Below, in pieces: positions 49,907-59,034 of a DNA stretch of 60,562 nucleotides. The number at the start of each line of letters is the position of its first letter. Within the stretch, counting starts at the first letter, position 1. Source of the DNA: Rossellomorea orangium (lineage in GTDB: Bacteria; Bacillota; Bacilli; Bacillales; Bacillaceae_B); assembly GCF_019334305.1 (NCBI RefSeq), contig NZ_JAHWGH010000010.1, positions 1 through 60,562 of the forward strand, written 5' to 3'. Under the pieces are notes generated by a model, which was not told the DNA's origin, made no database searches, and saw only the letters and a program-made list of their open reading frames with translations. Position numbers and translations under genes: made by a program.

Positions 49907-50743
49907 TTGAAGGAAATCATTAAAGTTGAAGATGTGTATTTCAGATACCCTGATCAGGAATCCTACGCCCTGAAAGGCATCAGCCTGACGGTCAATCAAG
50001 GTGAGTGGCTGGCGATTGTCGGTCATAATGGGTCAGGTAAATCCACCTTAGCCAAAATGTTGAATGGTCTACACTTCCCGGAGAAGGGACTTGTGACGGT
50101 GGATGGAATCACTCTTGCTGAAAACTCTATTTGGGACATCCGTTCAAAGCTAGGTATGGTTTTTCAGAATCCCGATAATCAGTTTGTTGGTGCTACAGTG
50201 GAAGATGATGTGGCTTTTGGGTTAGAAAACCATGGCGTACCGAATGAATCGATGGTACAGAGGGTCAATGATGCTTTAAAAAGTGTCCATATGGAAGATT
50301 TTCTTGATCAAGAGCCGCACCATTTATCAGGTGGTCAGAAGCAGCGAGTAGCGATTGCAGGCGTTGTAGCCTTACAGCCATCAATCATCATCTTAGATGA
50401 AGCAACATCGATGCTTGATCCAAAAGGAAGACAAGAGGTCCTTGAAACAGTACGGAAGCTGAAAGAGGAAGAGAACTTAACGGTGATCTCCATCACCCAT
50501 GACCTGGAGGAAGCAACAAAGGCAGATCGAATGATTGTCTTAAATCAAGGGATGGTCTTTAAGGAAGGGATTCCAGAGGACATTTTCCTTCTGGAGGACG
50601 AGCTATTGAAGCTTGGCTTGGATTCCCCCTTTACCATTAAGCTTGCAGGAGCTTTGAAAGAAGCAGGTATTTCCTTGTCTAAAACTTATTTTACAGAAGA
50701 AGAGTTGGTGGATGAATTATGCAAATCACATTTCAACAGGTAG
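49907..50743 (+). CDS. ecfA1: ECF transporter ATPase EcfA1
   Basis: ATPase of the shared energy-coupling module that drives several vitamin and metal S-components. The 278-residue protein has Walker [10 protein letters not shown] (39-47), [10 protein letters not shown] (Q-loop), the [10 protein letters not shown] signature, Walker [13 protein letters not shown] and the switch histidine (SITHDLEEA). The start is TTG 49907 after GAGGAGG. It overlaps ecfA2 by 25 nt. Confidence 0.96.
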   Translation: MKEIIKVEDVYFRYPDQESYALKGISLTVNQGEWLAIVGHNGSGKSTLAKMLNGLHFPEKGLVTVDGITLAENSIWDIRSKLGMVFQNPDNQFVGATVEDDVAFGLENHGVPNESMVQRVNDALKSVHMEDFLDQEPHHLSGGQKQRVAIAGVVALQPSIIILDEATSMLDPKGRQEVLETVRKLKEEENLTVISITHDLEEATKADRMIVLNQGMVFKEGIPEDIFLLEDELLKLGLDSPFTIKLAGALKEAGISLSKTYFTEEELVDELCKSHFNR

Positions 50744-51588
50744 AATACCGATATTCATTCAACACTCCATTCGAAAAACTTGCCCTTGAAGATATTAATC
50801 TTTCAATCCCCACAGGTCAGTTTCTCGCGGTGATCGGCCATACCGGTTCAGGGAAGTCTACACTGGTGCAGCATCTAAACGGATTATTAAAACCCACAGA
50901 TGGACTCGTCCAAGTAGGTGAGCACGAAATCAAGGCAAAGCAAAAGGTGAAGAACTTAAAGCCGGTCAGACAGAAGGTAGGCATCGTCTTCCAATTCCCA
51001 GAACATCAGCTGTTTGAGGAAACCGTCCTCAAGGATATCTGCTACGGGCCCATGAATTTCGGGGTGTCGGAGGAAGAAGCGATCCGGAGAGCCAAAGAAC
51101 TGATCGTTAAAGTGGGACTGTCAGAGGACGTACTGCAGAAATCCCCATTTGATCTGTCAGGCGGACAAATGAGACGTGTTGCCATTGCAGGTGTGCTGGC
51201 CATGAATCCTGAGGTCATTGTACTGGATGAGCCGACGGCAGGGCTTGATCCAAGGGGGCAACGGGAGATCATGGACATGTTCTATACCCTTCATAAGGAA
51301 AAAGGTCTGACCACGATTCTTGTGACTCATAGTATGGAGGATGCTGCTCATTACGCAGAAGAGATCGTCATCATGCAAAAAGGACGTTTAAAGAGAAAAG
51401 GAAGTCCCAGAGACATTTTTTCAGGTGCCGATGAACTGTTTGAGATGGGATTGGACGTTCCCGATGTCGTCCGTTTTCAATATCAGTTTGAACAGAGGTC
51501 AGGGAAGAAACTTCCGAAGACTTGTTTAACGATAGATGAATTGGCATCAGCTATCCGTGCAACTCGGGATGGGGGTGAGGGGCTATGA
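50719..51588 (+). CDS. ecfA2: ECF transporter ATPase EcfA2
   Basis: The second ATPase, 289 residues, with GHTGSGKST, the Q-loop [13 protein letters not shown], signature [10 protein letters not shown], Walker [14 protein letters not shown] and LVTHSMEDA. The C terminus is longer than in ordinary ABC ATPases, as is typical of Ecf subunits that grip EcfT. Overlaps ecfT by 4 nt. Confidence 0.96.
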   Translation: MQITFQQVEYRYSFNTPFEKLALEDINLSIPTGQFLAVIGHTGSGKSTLVQHLNGLLKPTDGLVQVGEHEIKAKQKVKNLKPVRQKVGIVFQFPEHQLFEETVLKDICYGPMNFGVSEEEAIRRAKELIVKVGLSEDVLQKSPFDLSGGQMRRVAIAGVLAMNPEVIVLDEPTAGLDPRGQREIMDMFYTLHKEKGLTTILVTHSMEDAAHYAEEIVIMQKGRLKRKGSPRDIFSGADELFEMGLDVPDVVRFQYQFEQRSGKKLPKTCLTIDELASAIRATRDGGEGL

Positions 51589-52382
51589 TGGAGAAAATGA
51601 TTTTCGGTCGATATGTACCGGCGAAATCCATCCTTCACCAAATGGATCCGAGGGCAAAGCTATTATTTATATTCGGGTTTATATGCGTCGTATTCCTGGC
51701 AAATAATGCTGTTACGTACGCACTGCTCGGTCTTTTTACGTTTAGCGCACTCATTTTATCCAATTTATCCATCCGATTCATCATCGGAGGACTGAAGCCC
51801 ATTCTTTGGCTGATTCTGTTTACGTTCTTTTTACATGTATTTTTCACAAAGGAAGGCCCGGTCATTCTTGACTTGGGGGTATTGTCTGTTCATGAAGAGG
51901 GTTTAAGGCAAGGGGTTTTTATCTCTTTACGATTCTTTTATCTTATTCTTGTTACATCTTTATTGACGCTGACGACTTCTCCCATAACGATTACAGATGG
52001 ACTTGAAACTCTTTTGAATCCATTGAAGAAAGTGAAGTTCCCTGTTCATGAACTGGCACTGATGATGTCGATTTCCCTTCGCTTTATCCCGACGTTAATG
52101 GAGGAGACCGACAAAATCATGAAGGCCCAGATCGCAAGGGGTGCCGAGTTTTCATCAGGCCCGATTAAAGACCGGATCAAGGCCATCATCCCTTTATTGA
52201 TCCCTCTTTTCGTCAGTGCTTTTAAAAGGGCTGAAGACCTGGCGACCGCCATGGAAGCAAGAGGCTATCAAGGAGGAGAGGGGAGGACGAAATACCGCCT
52301 GTTATCCTGGCATAAGAAGGATACAGGAGCGTTAATTGTCCTTGCCCTCCTGACAGCTGTATTAATCATTTTCAGAGGATAA
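51585..52382 (+). CDS. ecfT: ECF transporter transmembrane subunit EcfT
   Basis: The 265-residue membrane scaffold of the energy-coupling module. It has several hydrophobic helices and the cytoplasmic coupling motifs AQIARGAEF and ATAMEARGYQGG (Ala-Arg-Gly pairs) that dock the two ATPases. No S-component gene is nearby, as expected for a shared (group II) module. Confidence 0.96.
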   Translation: MMEKMIFGRYVPAKSILHQMDPRAKLLFIFGFICVVFLANNAVTYALLGLFTFSALILSNLSIRFIIGGLKPILWLILFTFFLHVFFTKEGPVILDLGVLSVHEEGLRQGVFISLRFFYLILVTSLLTLTTSPITITDGLETLLNPLKKVKFPVHELALMMSISLRFIPTLMEETDKIMKAQIARGAEFSSGPIKDRIKAIIPLLIPLFVSAFKRAEDLATAMEARGYQGGEGRTKYRLLSWHKKDTGALIVLALLTAVLIIFRG

Positions 52383-52396
52383 CGGGAGTGTCGCGA

Positions 52397-53149
52397 ATGC
52401 AAAGAGTGAAGTGTACCATCGCCTATGATGGGACGTCTTTTCATGGTTATCAGGTACAACCGAGAGAACGGACCGTCCAGGGTGTCCTGGAAGACGTCTT
52501 ATCGTCCATCCATAAGGGTGAGAGAATACGTATCAGTGGTTCTGGCAGGACGGATGCAGGAGTACATGCCAATGGCCAGGTGTTTCATTTTGATACACCC
52601 CTATCCATTCCAGAAGAGAAATGGCCGGTTGTACTCAATACGAGGTTACCCGATGAGGTGACTGTGAAAGACGCTGCTTTTGTTTCCGCTGACTTCCACT
52701 CAAGGTTTTCGGTGGAGAAGAAGGAGTACCGCTACCGGGTCTATACGGGAGAATCGAGAAGTCCATTCAAACGTCACTTCGCCCTTCACTATCCTTATGG
52801 TCTTTCGGTGTCCGACATGGAGCGTGCTGCCAGTCACCTCATCGGTGAGCATGACTTCACCAGTTTCTGCTCGGCTAAGACAGAAGTGGAAGACAAAGTA
52901 AGGACGATCCACCATATTGGCATTCATGAGCATGAAGAAGAAATCATCTTTTCATTTGTGGGAAATGGATTTTTGTATAATATGGTGAGGATCCTGGTAG
53001 GTACTTTATTGGAGGTAGGTTCTGGGAATACTCCTGTAGAAGATATACCTGGAATACTGGAAGCCCGGGATCGTGATCGTGCAGGAAAGACCGCACCCCC
53101 GCATGGGTTGTATTTGTGGAAGGTGGATTATGGTTCTGCTGAGATTTAG
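52397..53149 (+). CDS. truA: tRNA pseudouridine(38-40) synthase TruA
   Basis: Modifies uridines 38-40 of the tRNA anticodon arm. The 250-residue protein has the catalytic Asp53 in SGSGRTDAGVHANGQ and the C-terminal FLYNMVRILVGTLLEVG. ATG 52397 (MQRVKCTIAYDG) is 8 nt after GGGAG; an in-frame GTG at 52388 overlaps that site. Confidence 0.96.
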   Translation: MQRVKCTIAYDGTSFHGYQVQPRERTVQGVLEDVLSSIHKGERIRISGSGRTDAGVHANGQVFHFDTPLSIPEEKWPVVLNTRLPDEVTVKDAAFVSADFHSRFSVEKKEYRYRVYTGESRSPFKRHFALHYPYGLSVSDMERAASHLIGEHDFTSFCSAKTEVEDKVRTIHHIGIHEHEEEIIFSFVGNGFLYNMVRILVGTLLEVGSGNTPVEDIPGILEARDRDRAGKTAPPHGLYLWKVDYGSAEI

Positions 53150-53160
53150 TAAGCACCCTT

Positions 53161-53229
53161 TTGTGGATTGTAGCGGAAGGTGCTCAACTCACGCCCCGCC
53201 GAAAGCGAGCACCTGGAGCGGAAAACAAC
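53161..53229 (+). repeat. Shortened copy C of the long palindromic repeat
   Basis: AGGTGCTC (53178-53185) pairs with GAGCACCT (53207-53214); flanks GGATTGTAGCGGAAGG and GAGCGGAAAACAAC match the ends of copy B, but the central CCTGCGGG/GGTGAG part is missing. It fills the gap between truA and the rplM promoter. Confidence 0.65.
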
Positions 53230-53346
53230 GGGCGCTATCTATATACAGAACAAAAGTTTATTATTGGAAATCCTGAACATGCATTATTAATGATAATCAT
53301 GTTTCAAAAAAAATACTAAAACAACTAATCCTGGTGTAACATTCTC

Positions 53347-53375
53347 TTGACAATAGACTGGGAACAAGATAATAT
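53347..53375 (+). promoter_or_regulatory. Sigma-A promoter of rplM-rpsI
   Basis: TTGACA (53347-53352) and TAATAT (53370-53375) are 17 bp apart; the same pair of hexamers precedes rplGB. Confidence 0.68.
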
Positions 53376-53389
53376 AGCATATGGTATGT

Positions 53390-53455
53390 TATTAACCCCA
53401 CGATAAGCCCCGGAAACTTATTGTGATTAGAAAATAAATACTACGGATTCATTAA
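53390..53455 (+). promoter_or_regulatory. L13 leader
   Basis: CACGATAAG (53399-53407) pairs with CTTATTGTG (53417-53425, one G-U) around CCCCGGAAA. The position and core resemble the known L13 leader of bacilli, thought to mediate autoregulation. Confidence 0.6.
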
Positions 53456-53470
53456 ATAGGAGGTTAAATC

Positions 53471-53908
53471 ATGCGTACAACGTATATGGCAAAAGCCAAC
53501 CAAATCGATCGTAAATGGTTCGTTGTAGATGCTGAAGGTAAAACTCTTGGACGTCTATCCAGTGAAGTTGCTTCAATTCTACGCGGAAAACACAAACCAA
53601 CATTCACACCACATGTTGACACTGGTGATCATGTAATCATTCTTAATGCTTCAAAAATTGAATTAACTGGGAAGAAGTTAACGGACAAGATCTACTACCG
53701 TCACACAAATCACCCAGGTGGTTTAAAACAACGTACAGCATTAGAAATGCGTACAAACTACTCTGAGAAAATGTTAGAGCTTACTATCAAAGGTATGCTT
53801 CCTAAAGGTTCTCTAGGTCGTCAAATGTTCAAGAAATTACATGTATATGCTGGAGCAGAGCATCCACATCAAGCACAACAACCTGAAGTTTACGAACTTC
53901 GTGGATAA
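53471..53908 (+). CDS. rplM: 50S ribosomal protein L13
   Basis: A 145-residue early-assembly protein ([21 protein letters not shown]...[19 protein letters not shown]). AGGAGG precedes ATG 53471. Co-transcribed with rpsI. Confidence 0.97.
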   Translation: MRTTYMAKANQIDRKWFVVDAEGKTLGRLSSEVASILRGKHKPTFTPHVDTGDHVIILNASKIELTGKKLTDKIYYRHTNHPGGLKQRTALEMRTNYSEKMLELTIKGMLPKGSLGRQMFKKLHVYAGAEHPHQAQQPEVYELRG

Positions 53909-53930
53909 TTAATAAGAGGAGGTTATTATC

Positions 53931-54323
53931 TTGGCTCAAGTTCAATATTACGGAACTGGTCGTCGTAAGAGCTCAGTAGCTCGTGTACGTTTAGTACCAG
54001 GTAACGGAAACATTGTTATCAATGATCGTGAAGTAGAAGTTTATATCCCATTCGCAGCACTAAGAGAAGTAATTAAGCAACCACTAGTTGCAACTGAAAC
54101 TCTTGGTAACTATGACGTTTTAGTAAACGTTAATGGTGGAGGCTATGCTGGTCAAGCTGGTGCGATCCGTCACGGAATCGCTCGTGCTTTACTACAAGCA
54201 GACCCAGAATACCGTGGAACACTAAAACGCGCTGGATTATTAACTCGTGACTCTCGTATGAAAGAGCGTAAAAAATACGGTCTTAAAGGTGCACGTCGCG
54301 CGCCACAATTCTCTAAGCGTTAA
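53931..54323 (+). CDS. rpsI: 30S ribosomal protein S9
   Basis: A 130-residue protein whose basic tail ([16 protein letters not shown]) reaches the P-site tRNA; starts [18 protein letters not shown]. The start is TTG 53931 after GAGGAGG. Confidence 0.97.
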   Translation: MAQVQYYGTGRRKSSVARVRLVPGNGNIVINDREVEVYIPFAALREVIKQPLVATETLGNYDVLVNVNGGGYAGQAGAIRHGIARALLQADPEYRGTLKRAGLLTRDSRMKERKKYGLKGARRAPQFSKR

Positions 54324-54338
54324 TTATTATTTCACACA

Positions 54339-54373
54339 AAAGCTCAGCCGATTCTGTCGGCTGGGCTTTTTTT
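54339..54373 (+). terminator. Intrinsic terminator after rpsI
   Basis: AAAGCTCAGCCGA (54339-54351) pairs with 54357-54369 (one G-U), followed by a T-run. Confidence 0.9.
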
Positions 54374-54392
54374 ATTGCGTTGAGGGAGTTCG

Positions 54393-54499
54393 TTTTGAGG
54401 GACGGACCTCCAATTCTCATGAGATTCTGTACCAATATGCATTTATACCAAGAAACTATATCCTTTCGAAGGCTCATTATGGAGGTCCGTCCCTCAAAA
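54393..54499. repeat. 107-bp element with 20-bp perfect inverted ends
   Basis: Bases 54393-54412 (TTTTGAGGGACGGACCTCCA) are repeated perfectly in inverse at 54480-54499, 67 bp apart. No coding capacity. The GAGGGACGG ends resemble palindromic repeats that I recall near IS200-type (REP-associated) transposases in bacilli, but no such gene is in this window. Confidence 0.8.
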
Positions 54500-54567
54500 A
54501 ATTGGTAACAGTTACTCGAATGAAGTGCGGTGTTGGGTAGGAAAATACGTTCAAAGGGGTGGATGAT

Positions 54568-55014
54568 TTGAACGTTATTACAACTTTCAATACAAAGAGA
54601 AGAGAAAAGCAAATTAAGACGGAAAGAACGTTACTGAAAGAAATTTCGATTAAGATGCTGCAGGAGAGCGTGAGGCGGCATTTTGGATATATAAAGGTTC
54701 AAGGCGGCGTATTTATGCAGCAGGGGTTTGATGAGGCATGTTTTGATGTAGCCATAGAAGCCTACTTACTCGGAGGCAAGGTGAGTAAATTCGGTTACTC
54801 AGGTGAAGACACAGAGTTAGTCAAAAAGCGCTGTGAGGAAGAAATGAAGCATTTTATCGATACGCTTTATAACTTCTGGTTGTACTGGTCTGAGATGGGT
54901 GTCTCCAATCAGGTTGATGAGTCCTTTTACTTTTGCTGTGAACACTTCGTTGAAACATGGTGGTCTGAAGGATATGAAAAAGGAATCAAGCGTCACAAAC
55001 TGCGTTTGAATTAA
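54568..55014 (+). CDS. ybaK: DUF2521 family protein YbaK
   Basis: A 148-residue protein of unknown function, conserved next to cwlD in Bacillus. It is helical, rich in charged residues at the N terminus (TKRREKQIKTERTLLKEI) and in aromatic residues at the C terminus (FWLYWSEMG, FVETWWSEGYEKG). TTG 54568 is about 8 nt after AAAGGGG and gives the family length; GTG 54559 overlaps that site. In B. subtilis it is co-expressed with cwlD during sporulation. Confidence 0.85.
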   Translation: MNVITTFNTKRREKQIKTERTLLKEISIKMLQESVRRHFGYIKVQGGVFMQQGFDEACFDVAIEAYLLGGKVSKFGYSGEDTELVKKRCEEEMKHFIDTLYNFWLYWSEMGVSNQVDESFYFCCEHFVETWWSEGYEKGIKRHKLRLN

Positions 55015-55107
55015 TTTCAGTTCTAAATCCCATTCTTGTCCCATATTTTTTAGTAAAGGCAGCGGGAATTCTTTTCCGTGGTTAAGACTGGAAATGGGAG
55101 GACTGGG

Positions 55108-55836
55108 ATGGTTCAGAAACTGAAGGTTATCGGGATAATTTCTGCACTGGCTATATTATTATTTATCATTCAATATAAGATTTTAGACAAGGATACATGG
55201 GACTCTTGGAATCTTCCCCTATCAGGTAAAATCATTTATATAGATCCAGGGCATGGTGGACCGGATGGCGGAGCGGGTGATCAGAAAGCCCTGGAAAAGG
55301 ATATTGCTCTAAATGTATCTTTAATGATACGGGATTATCTACAAGAACAAGGAGCTCTCGTGATCCTGACACGTGAGAAGGATGAAGATCTGGCAGATGA
55401 AGATACAAGAGGATATAGCCGACGGAAAGTGGAGGATTTAAAGAAAAGGCTCAGCTTAATTAATGAGTCAGAGGCGGATATGTTTCTTAGCATACACCTG
55501 AACTCCATTCCTTCTCCGAAATGGAGCGGGGCCCAAACGTTTTATAATCCTAAGTATGAAGAAAACAAAGCTCTTGCTAAAGCCATTCAAGGAGAACTTA
55601 CTCGGAATTTAGAAAACACGACAAGAGAAGCAAAAGGTCTTCAAAATGTCTACATCCTAAAACACGCGAAAAAATCCGGTGCCCTCGTGGAGATTGGGTT
55701 CCTATCCAATCCAGGTGAGCGGGCAAACCTTCTAAAAGAGGATTACCAGCAAAAAATTGCTGCCTCTGTGTATCAAGGTGTACTCAACTACCTGACCATG
55801 GACGATAATGACAAAAAAGAAGCTGACGAGGAATAA
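55108..55836 (+). CDS. cwlD: N-acetylmuramoyl-L-alanine amidase CwlD
   Basis: Sporulation amidase needed to make muramic-delta-lactam in spore cortex. The 242-residue protein has one N-terminal membrane/signal helix (about 7-22) and an Amidase_3 domain with zinc ligands His49 (DPGHGGPDGGA), Glu63 (EKDIALN), the SIHLNS histidine and the catalytic glutamate in VEIGFLSNP. ATG 55108 follows GGGAGG by 6 nt; the frame is open upstream to 55078 without a ribosome binding site. PdaB and GerD nearby act in the same spore context. Confidence 0.95.
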   Translation: MVQKLKVIGIISALAILLFIIQYKILDKDTWDSWNLPLSGKIIYIDPGHGGPDGGAGDQKALEKDIALNVSLMIRDYLQEQGALVILTREKDEDLADEDTRGYSRRKVEDLKKRLSLINESEADMFLSIHLNSIPSPKWSGAQTFYNPKYEENKALAKAIQGELTRNLENTTREAKGLQNVYILKHAKKSGALVEIGFLSNPGERANLLKEDYQQKIAASVYQGVLNYLTMDDNDKKEADEE

Positions 55837-55912
55837 CTAAATGGTTTCGTTTTGAGGTGCTTTTTAAAAAATATGTGCCGAATTGGCAGTTTGAATAGTA
55901 TATGGAAAGTAG

Positions 55913-55943
55913 AACTCGCCGAGGAAATTTGGCGAGTTTCTTT
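55913..55943 (+). terminator. Probable terminator after cwlD
   Basis: AACTCGCC (55913-55920) pairs with GGCGAGTT (55931-55938), followed by TCTTTATT. The T-tract is imperfect and the site lies 76 bp past the gene. Confidence 0.6.
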
Positions 55944-56000
55944 ATTGGGAATACAATTGAAATGTCTTGCCCTTTATAGAAGAACAAGCCAAAATAAAAT

Positions 56001-56230
56001 AAGCGGAGATTTTCCGGTTATATTCAGAGTGGAAGTTATATTGGTGTAAATAAGCGGAGGTTTTCCGACTATGCAAAAAAAATCACCTATTTTTGTATTC
56101 TTTTGAGTAAATAAGCGGAATCATTCCGTCTATTTCTGCCTTTTTAAATATTCATTACTAATCAAGCGGAATTTTCCCGTCTATTTGGTGAGAAGGCCCG
56201 GCCGAACGTCCGTGAAAAGCGGAGTAGTTC
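56001..56230 (+). repeat. Five-unit AAGCGGA-TTCCG repeat array
   Basis: AAGCGGA occurs at 56001, 56052, 56113, 56164 and 56217. The first four units carry CGGA then TTCCG or TCCCG a few bases later, forming small palindromes, and are followed by CTAT or similar. Spacing is 51, 61, 51 and 53 bp. No gene; the region from 56231 to the salA promoter shows nothing else recognisable. Confidence 0.75.
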
Positions 56231-56365
56231 CCCTCACGCTCTGGCACCTCTAAATGACAGAGCATTTGATAAATCGGGGTCTGGTGATAGCATATCAAAA
56301 GATCCTTATTTTATTATTCAACAAATGCATTCAAAACCTTTTGAGCATTCATTCAATGCAGAATA

Positions 56366-56374
56366 TGTTATACT
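56366..56374 (+). promoter_or_regulatory. Extended -10 promoter of salA
   Basis: TGTTATACT (56366-56374) is an extended -10; no strong -35 is seen at 17 bp. It lies 47 bp before salA. Confidence 0.45.
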
Positions 56375-56421
56375 GAACACAGAAAGTTGAAAACGAATAC
56401 ATAAATAAAGGGTGGTTATTC

Positions 56422-57471
56422 ATGTTAACGGAACAACAGACGCGAGAGCTATTATTTGGATTAAAAGATCCTTTTTTAAATAAAACGTTACAAGAAACAA
56501 ATGGAGTTGTAGACATTTCCGTAAAAGAAGAAAAGAACCATGTCAGTGTGAAGATTGCCATCGCGAAGACAGGTACTGGGGAGCAAATGCAGTTCCAGCA
56601 ACAAATTGTCCAAGTGTTAAAAGAGAACGGAGCGGAATCTGTAGGAATACGATTCACGGAGCTTCCCGAAGAGGAGCTTGAAAAGCATAGAGGAGCGGGT
56701 GGAGAAGGAACGGATTTATTATCACCTGCAAGTAAGACAACCTTCATCGCGATTGCCAGCGGAAAAGGCGGAGTGGGGAAATCAACGGTATCCGTCAACC
56801 TGGCCGTATCTTTAGCCCGTCAAGGTAAAAAAGTGGGGCTGGTGGATGCCGACATTTATGGGTTTAGCGTACCAGATATGATGGGAATCGTGAAACGCCC
56901 AGTCGTGAGGGGAGAGAGAATTATTCCAGTAGAACGATTCGGGGTAAAGGTCATCTCCATGGGATTCTTCGTAGAAGATAACGCACCTGTCATTTGGAGA
57001 GGACCGATGCTTGGGAAAATGCTCAATAACTTCTTCTCTGAAGTCGAGTGGGGCGATTTAGACTATCTACTTCTCGATCTTCCTCCGGGGACTGGAGACG
57101 TGGCTCTCGACCTTCATACGATGCTTCCGCATTGTAAGGAGATCATCGTGACGACTCCGCATCCAACGGCAGCATTCGTAGCGGCTCGTGCAGGTGCAAT
57201 GGCCCTTCAAACGGATCACGATATTCTAGGGGTAGTAGAAAACATGTCTTATTTTGAAAGCAAACTGACCGGTGAAAAGGAATTCGTATTCGGTCAAGGC
57301 GGAGGAGAGAAGCTTACAGAAGAACTCCGTACAGACTTATTAGGTAAGCTTCCGCTTCAACAGCCGGACTGGAATGAAGAGGATTTTGCTCCTTCTATTT
57401 ATGCAGAAGATCACCGACTTGGTCAGATATATGGCGAAATCGCACATAAAGTGATTGAAAAGCTATCGTAG
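56422..57471 (+). CDS. salA: Mrp/NBP35-family ATPase SalA
   Basis: The 349-residue protein has an N-terminal DUF59/MIP18-like domain (to about residue 85) and a P-loop ATPase domain with GKGGVGKST (114-122), DADIYGFSVPDMMG and LLDLPPGTGDVALDL. Family members are iron-sulfur carriers or, for B. subtilis SalA, a regulator that lowers scoC expression. It lacks the CxxC near the C terminus of canonical iron-sulfur carriers, which fits the regulatory type. Confidence 0.92.
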   Translation: MLTEQQTRELLFGLKDPFLNKTLQETNGVVDISVKEEKNHVSVKIAIAKTGTGEQMQFQQQIVQVLKENGAESVGIRFTELPEEELEKHRGAGGEGTDLLSPASKTTFIAIASGKGGVGKSTVSVNLAVSLARQGKKVGLVDADIYGFSVPDMMGIVKRPVVRGERIIPVERFGVKVISMGFFVEDNAPVIWRGPMLGKMLNNFFSEVEWGDLDYLLLDLPPGTGDVALDLHTMLPHCKEIIVTTPHPTAAFVAARAGAMALQTDHDILGVVENMSYFESKLTGEKEFVFGQGGGEKLTEELRTDLLGKLPLQQPDWNEEDFAPSIYAEDHRLGQIYGEIAHKVIEKLS

Positions 57472-57551
57472 GGAAACAGCTAAAAAGGACAAATGCAGAA
57501 ACTGCATTTGTCCTTTTGAAATTCCAGGATCAAACAAAGCGGTTACCAGCC

Positions 57552-58202
57552 TTATTGCCCGCCGCCTCCGCTGCCTGAGCCTCCGGTGTCCCCGGAACCT
57601 CCCTGACTATCTCCAGAAGAAGAGGATTCGCTTCCGCCGCCTTCACTTTTCCCCCCATCTTTCATTTCGCCGGCAGCCTTCAATAGTACATCCTGAAGTT
57701 TAGCCTTGAATAATGGGCTTTCAAATGTTTCGGTGATGACCTTTTGCAGATATTCTTTGTATTCCTGGCTTTTTAAGACTTCTGTAAGTTCTTTCTTGAA
57801 TTCAGGATCCTTGAGGAGGTCCATCATCATTCCTTGATACTCGGGATCTTTCATCAAGTCTTTGAGTAATTTTTCGTTGCCGGATTTCATGCTTTTGGCC
57901 ATGGCTTCTGCAAACTTCGGATCCTCAAAGGATTTTTTCCAGAACTCTGTTCCTTTGTCGGATGTCAGCGTTTTGGAAATGGTATCCGTAACGACTTTCT
58001 GATCCATAATGAGCTCAGATTTCATTTTTTCATCTGACATGACTTCCTGGATGGCTTTTTTTCCATCGTCGGTCTTTAATATATCGACAACCATTTTCTT
58101 GGTTTCTTCATAATCCATTTTGCCACTGCCCGTTTCTCCACCACCGCTACAAGCGGATAGAAGAAGGACGGTCAGTAGAAAAAGAAAGGAATATTTTTTC
58201 AT
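57552..58202 (-). CDS. gerD: Spore germination lipoprotein GerD
   Basis: Inner-spore-membrane lipoprotein needed for rapid nutrient germination; it helps cluster germinant receptors. The 216-residue protein has a lipoprotein signal (MKKYSFLFLLTVLLLSAC, lipobox LLSAC with Cys18), a helical repeat-like body (FEDPKFAEAM, MKDPEYQGMM, LKDPEFKKEL) and a Gly/Ser-rich tail. ATG at 58202 has AAGGAG 7 nt upstream. A sigma-G promoter precedes it. Confidence 0.95.
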   Translation of the reverse strand: MKKYSFLFLLTVLLLSACSGGGETGSGKMDYEETKKMVVDILKTDDGKKAIQEVMSDEKMKSELIMDQKVVTDTISKTLTSDKGTEFWKKSFEDPKFAEAMAKSMKSGNEKLLKDLMKDPEYQGMMMDLLKDPEFKKELTEVLKSQEYKEYLQKVITETFESPLFKAKLQDVLLKAAGEMKDGGKSEGGGSESSSSGDSQGGSGDTGGSGSGGGGQ

Positions 58203-58236
58203 GGGTAGGCTCCTTCCATACAAATTCCCTTACATT

Positions 58237-58266
58237 TAATATGAGAAAAAACGAAAAAAATATGCA
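58237..58266 (-). promoter_or_regulatory. Sigma-G promoter of gerD
   Basis: On the minus strand, TGCATA (58266-58261) and CATATTA (58243-58237) are 17 bp apart, matching the sigma-G consensus (TGHATA, CATAMTA) closely. Forespore expression fits a germination lipoprotein. Confidence 0.72.
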
Positions 58267-58303
58267 CAGGGATAATTGGAATCTGGATTTTTTAAACATG
58301 CGT

Positions 58304-58312
58304 TGGTACAAT
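58304..58312 (+). promoter_or_regulatory. Extended -10 promoter of kbaA
   Basis: TGGTACAAT (58304-58312) is an extended -10; the -35 region is weak. It lies 40 bp before the kbaA start. Confidence 0.45.
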
Positions 58313-58351
58313 CAAATGAGTGTATATTTTTTTATATGGGGGAAAATAGAA

Positions 58352-58987
58352 GTGACCATCCGCAATTGGATTCGTTTATTTATTCATACGTTAGTAATCG
58401 GTGGAGCCGTAACAGGTGTGGCCGCCCTTCTTATCAGATGGGATCAGTTCGGACCATATTTTCAAGACGGCGACGTGATTGGCATATTATCAAGTCTGCT
58501 TTGGTTCATATTTGTCGGATTTACATTCAGTGTCATCAGTCAAATGGGGTACTTTGCTTACTTGACCATTCATCAATTCGGAATGGGAATGTTTAAGAGC
58601 TTGTGGAATTCCGTTCAACTGGTACTGATTGCCCTTGTACTGTTTGATTTGATTTACTTCCGGTTCAGGGCATTTGCTGTAGAGGGTGAATCATATTCGC
58701 CGTATATTCTGCTCGGCTTTGGAATTTTAGCGGTGGGCCTTATCGTGGCTTATGTAAAGAACAGACAATCAGAAGCTAAAACCAACACATTTGTATCAGC
58801 ACTGTTTTTTATGATTGTAGTGACAACACTAGAATGGCTACCGGTGTTATTGGTGAATTCGGTGAGATGGCTGTATCTAATGCTACTAGCTTTACTTGCC
58901 TGTAACGCATTCCAGCTGTTACGCCTTCCTAAGTATATAGAGAAATCCCAAATAGAAAGAGAACAAAAGCACTCGGCCAAGAGCTGA
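58352..58987 (+). CDS. kbaA: KinB-signalling pathway membrane protein KbaA
   Basis: Membrane protein that supports KinB sensor-kinase signalling into the sporulation phosphorelay. The 211-residue protein has about six hydrophobic helices with conserved SVISQMGYFAYLTIHQFG, VLFDLIYFRFRAFA and LYLMLLALLACNAFQLL. GTG 58352 follows GGGGGAAAATAGAA and gives the family start (TIRNWIRLFIHTLV); the frame is open upstream to 58241 through the promoter. Confidence 0.92.
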   Translation: MTIRNWIRLFIHTLVIGGAVTGVAALLIRWDQFGPYFQDGDVIGILSSLLWFIFVGFTFSVISQMGYFAYLTIHQFGMGMFKSLWNSVQLVLIALVLFDLIYFRFRAFAVEGESYSPYILLGFGILAVGLIVAYVKNRQSEAKTNTFVSALFFMIVVTTLEWLPVLLVNSVRWLYLMLLALLACNAFQLLRLPKYIEKSQIEREQKHSAKS

Positions 58988-59034
58988 AAAAAATCCCGCA
59001 GATGAACATATCTCATCTGCGGGATTTTTTTATT
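58987..59034. terminator. Bidirectional terminator between kbaA and pdaB
   Basis: ATCCCGCAGATGA pairs with TCATCTGCGGGAT, flanked by A7 on the left and T7 on the right, so it can end both convergent transcripts. Confidence 0.92.

Noticed and set aside
54313..54612. Minus-strand open frame of 99 codons over the inverted-end element
   Set aside because: It overlaps the rpsI terminator, both inverted arms and the ybaK start; no evidence of coding.
55015..55107. Sporulation sigma-E or sigma-G promoter for cwlD
   Set aside because: A CATATTTT occurs at 55042 but no matching -35 at the right distance; too weak to list.
56001..56230. Repeat array considered as a CRISPR
   Set aside because: The repeated core is short and variable, spacing is uneven and no cas genes are present. 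The ACGCAAT array at 176-264 fails for the same reasons.
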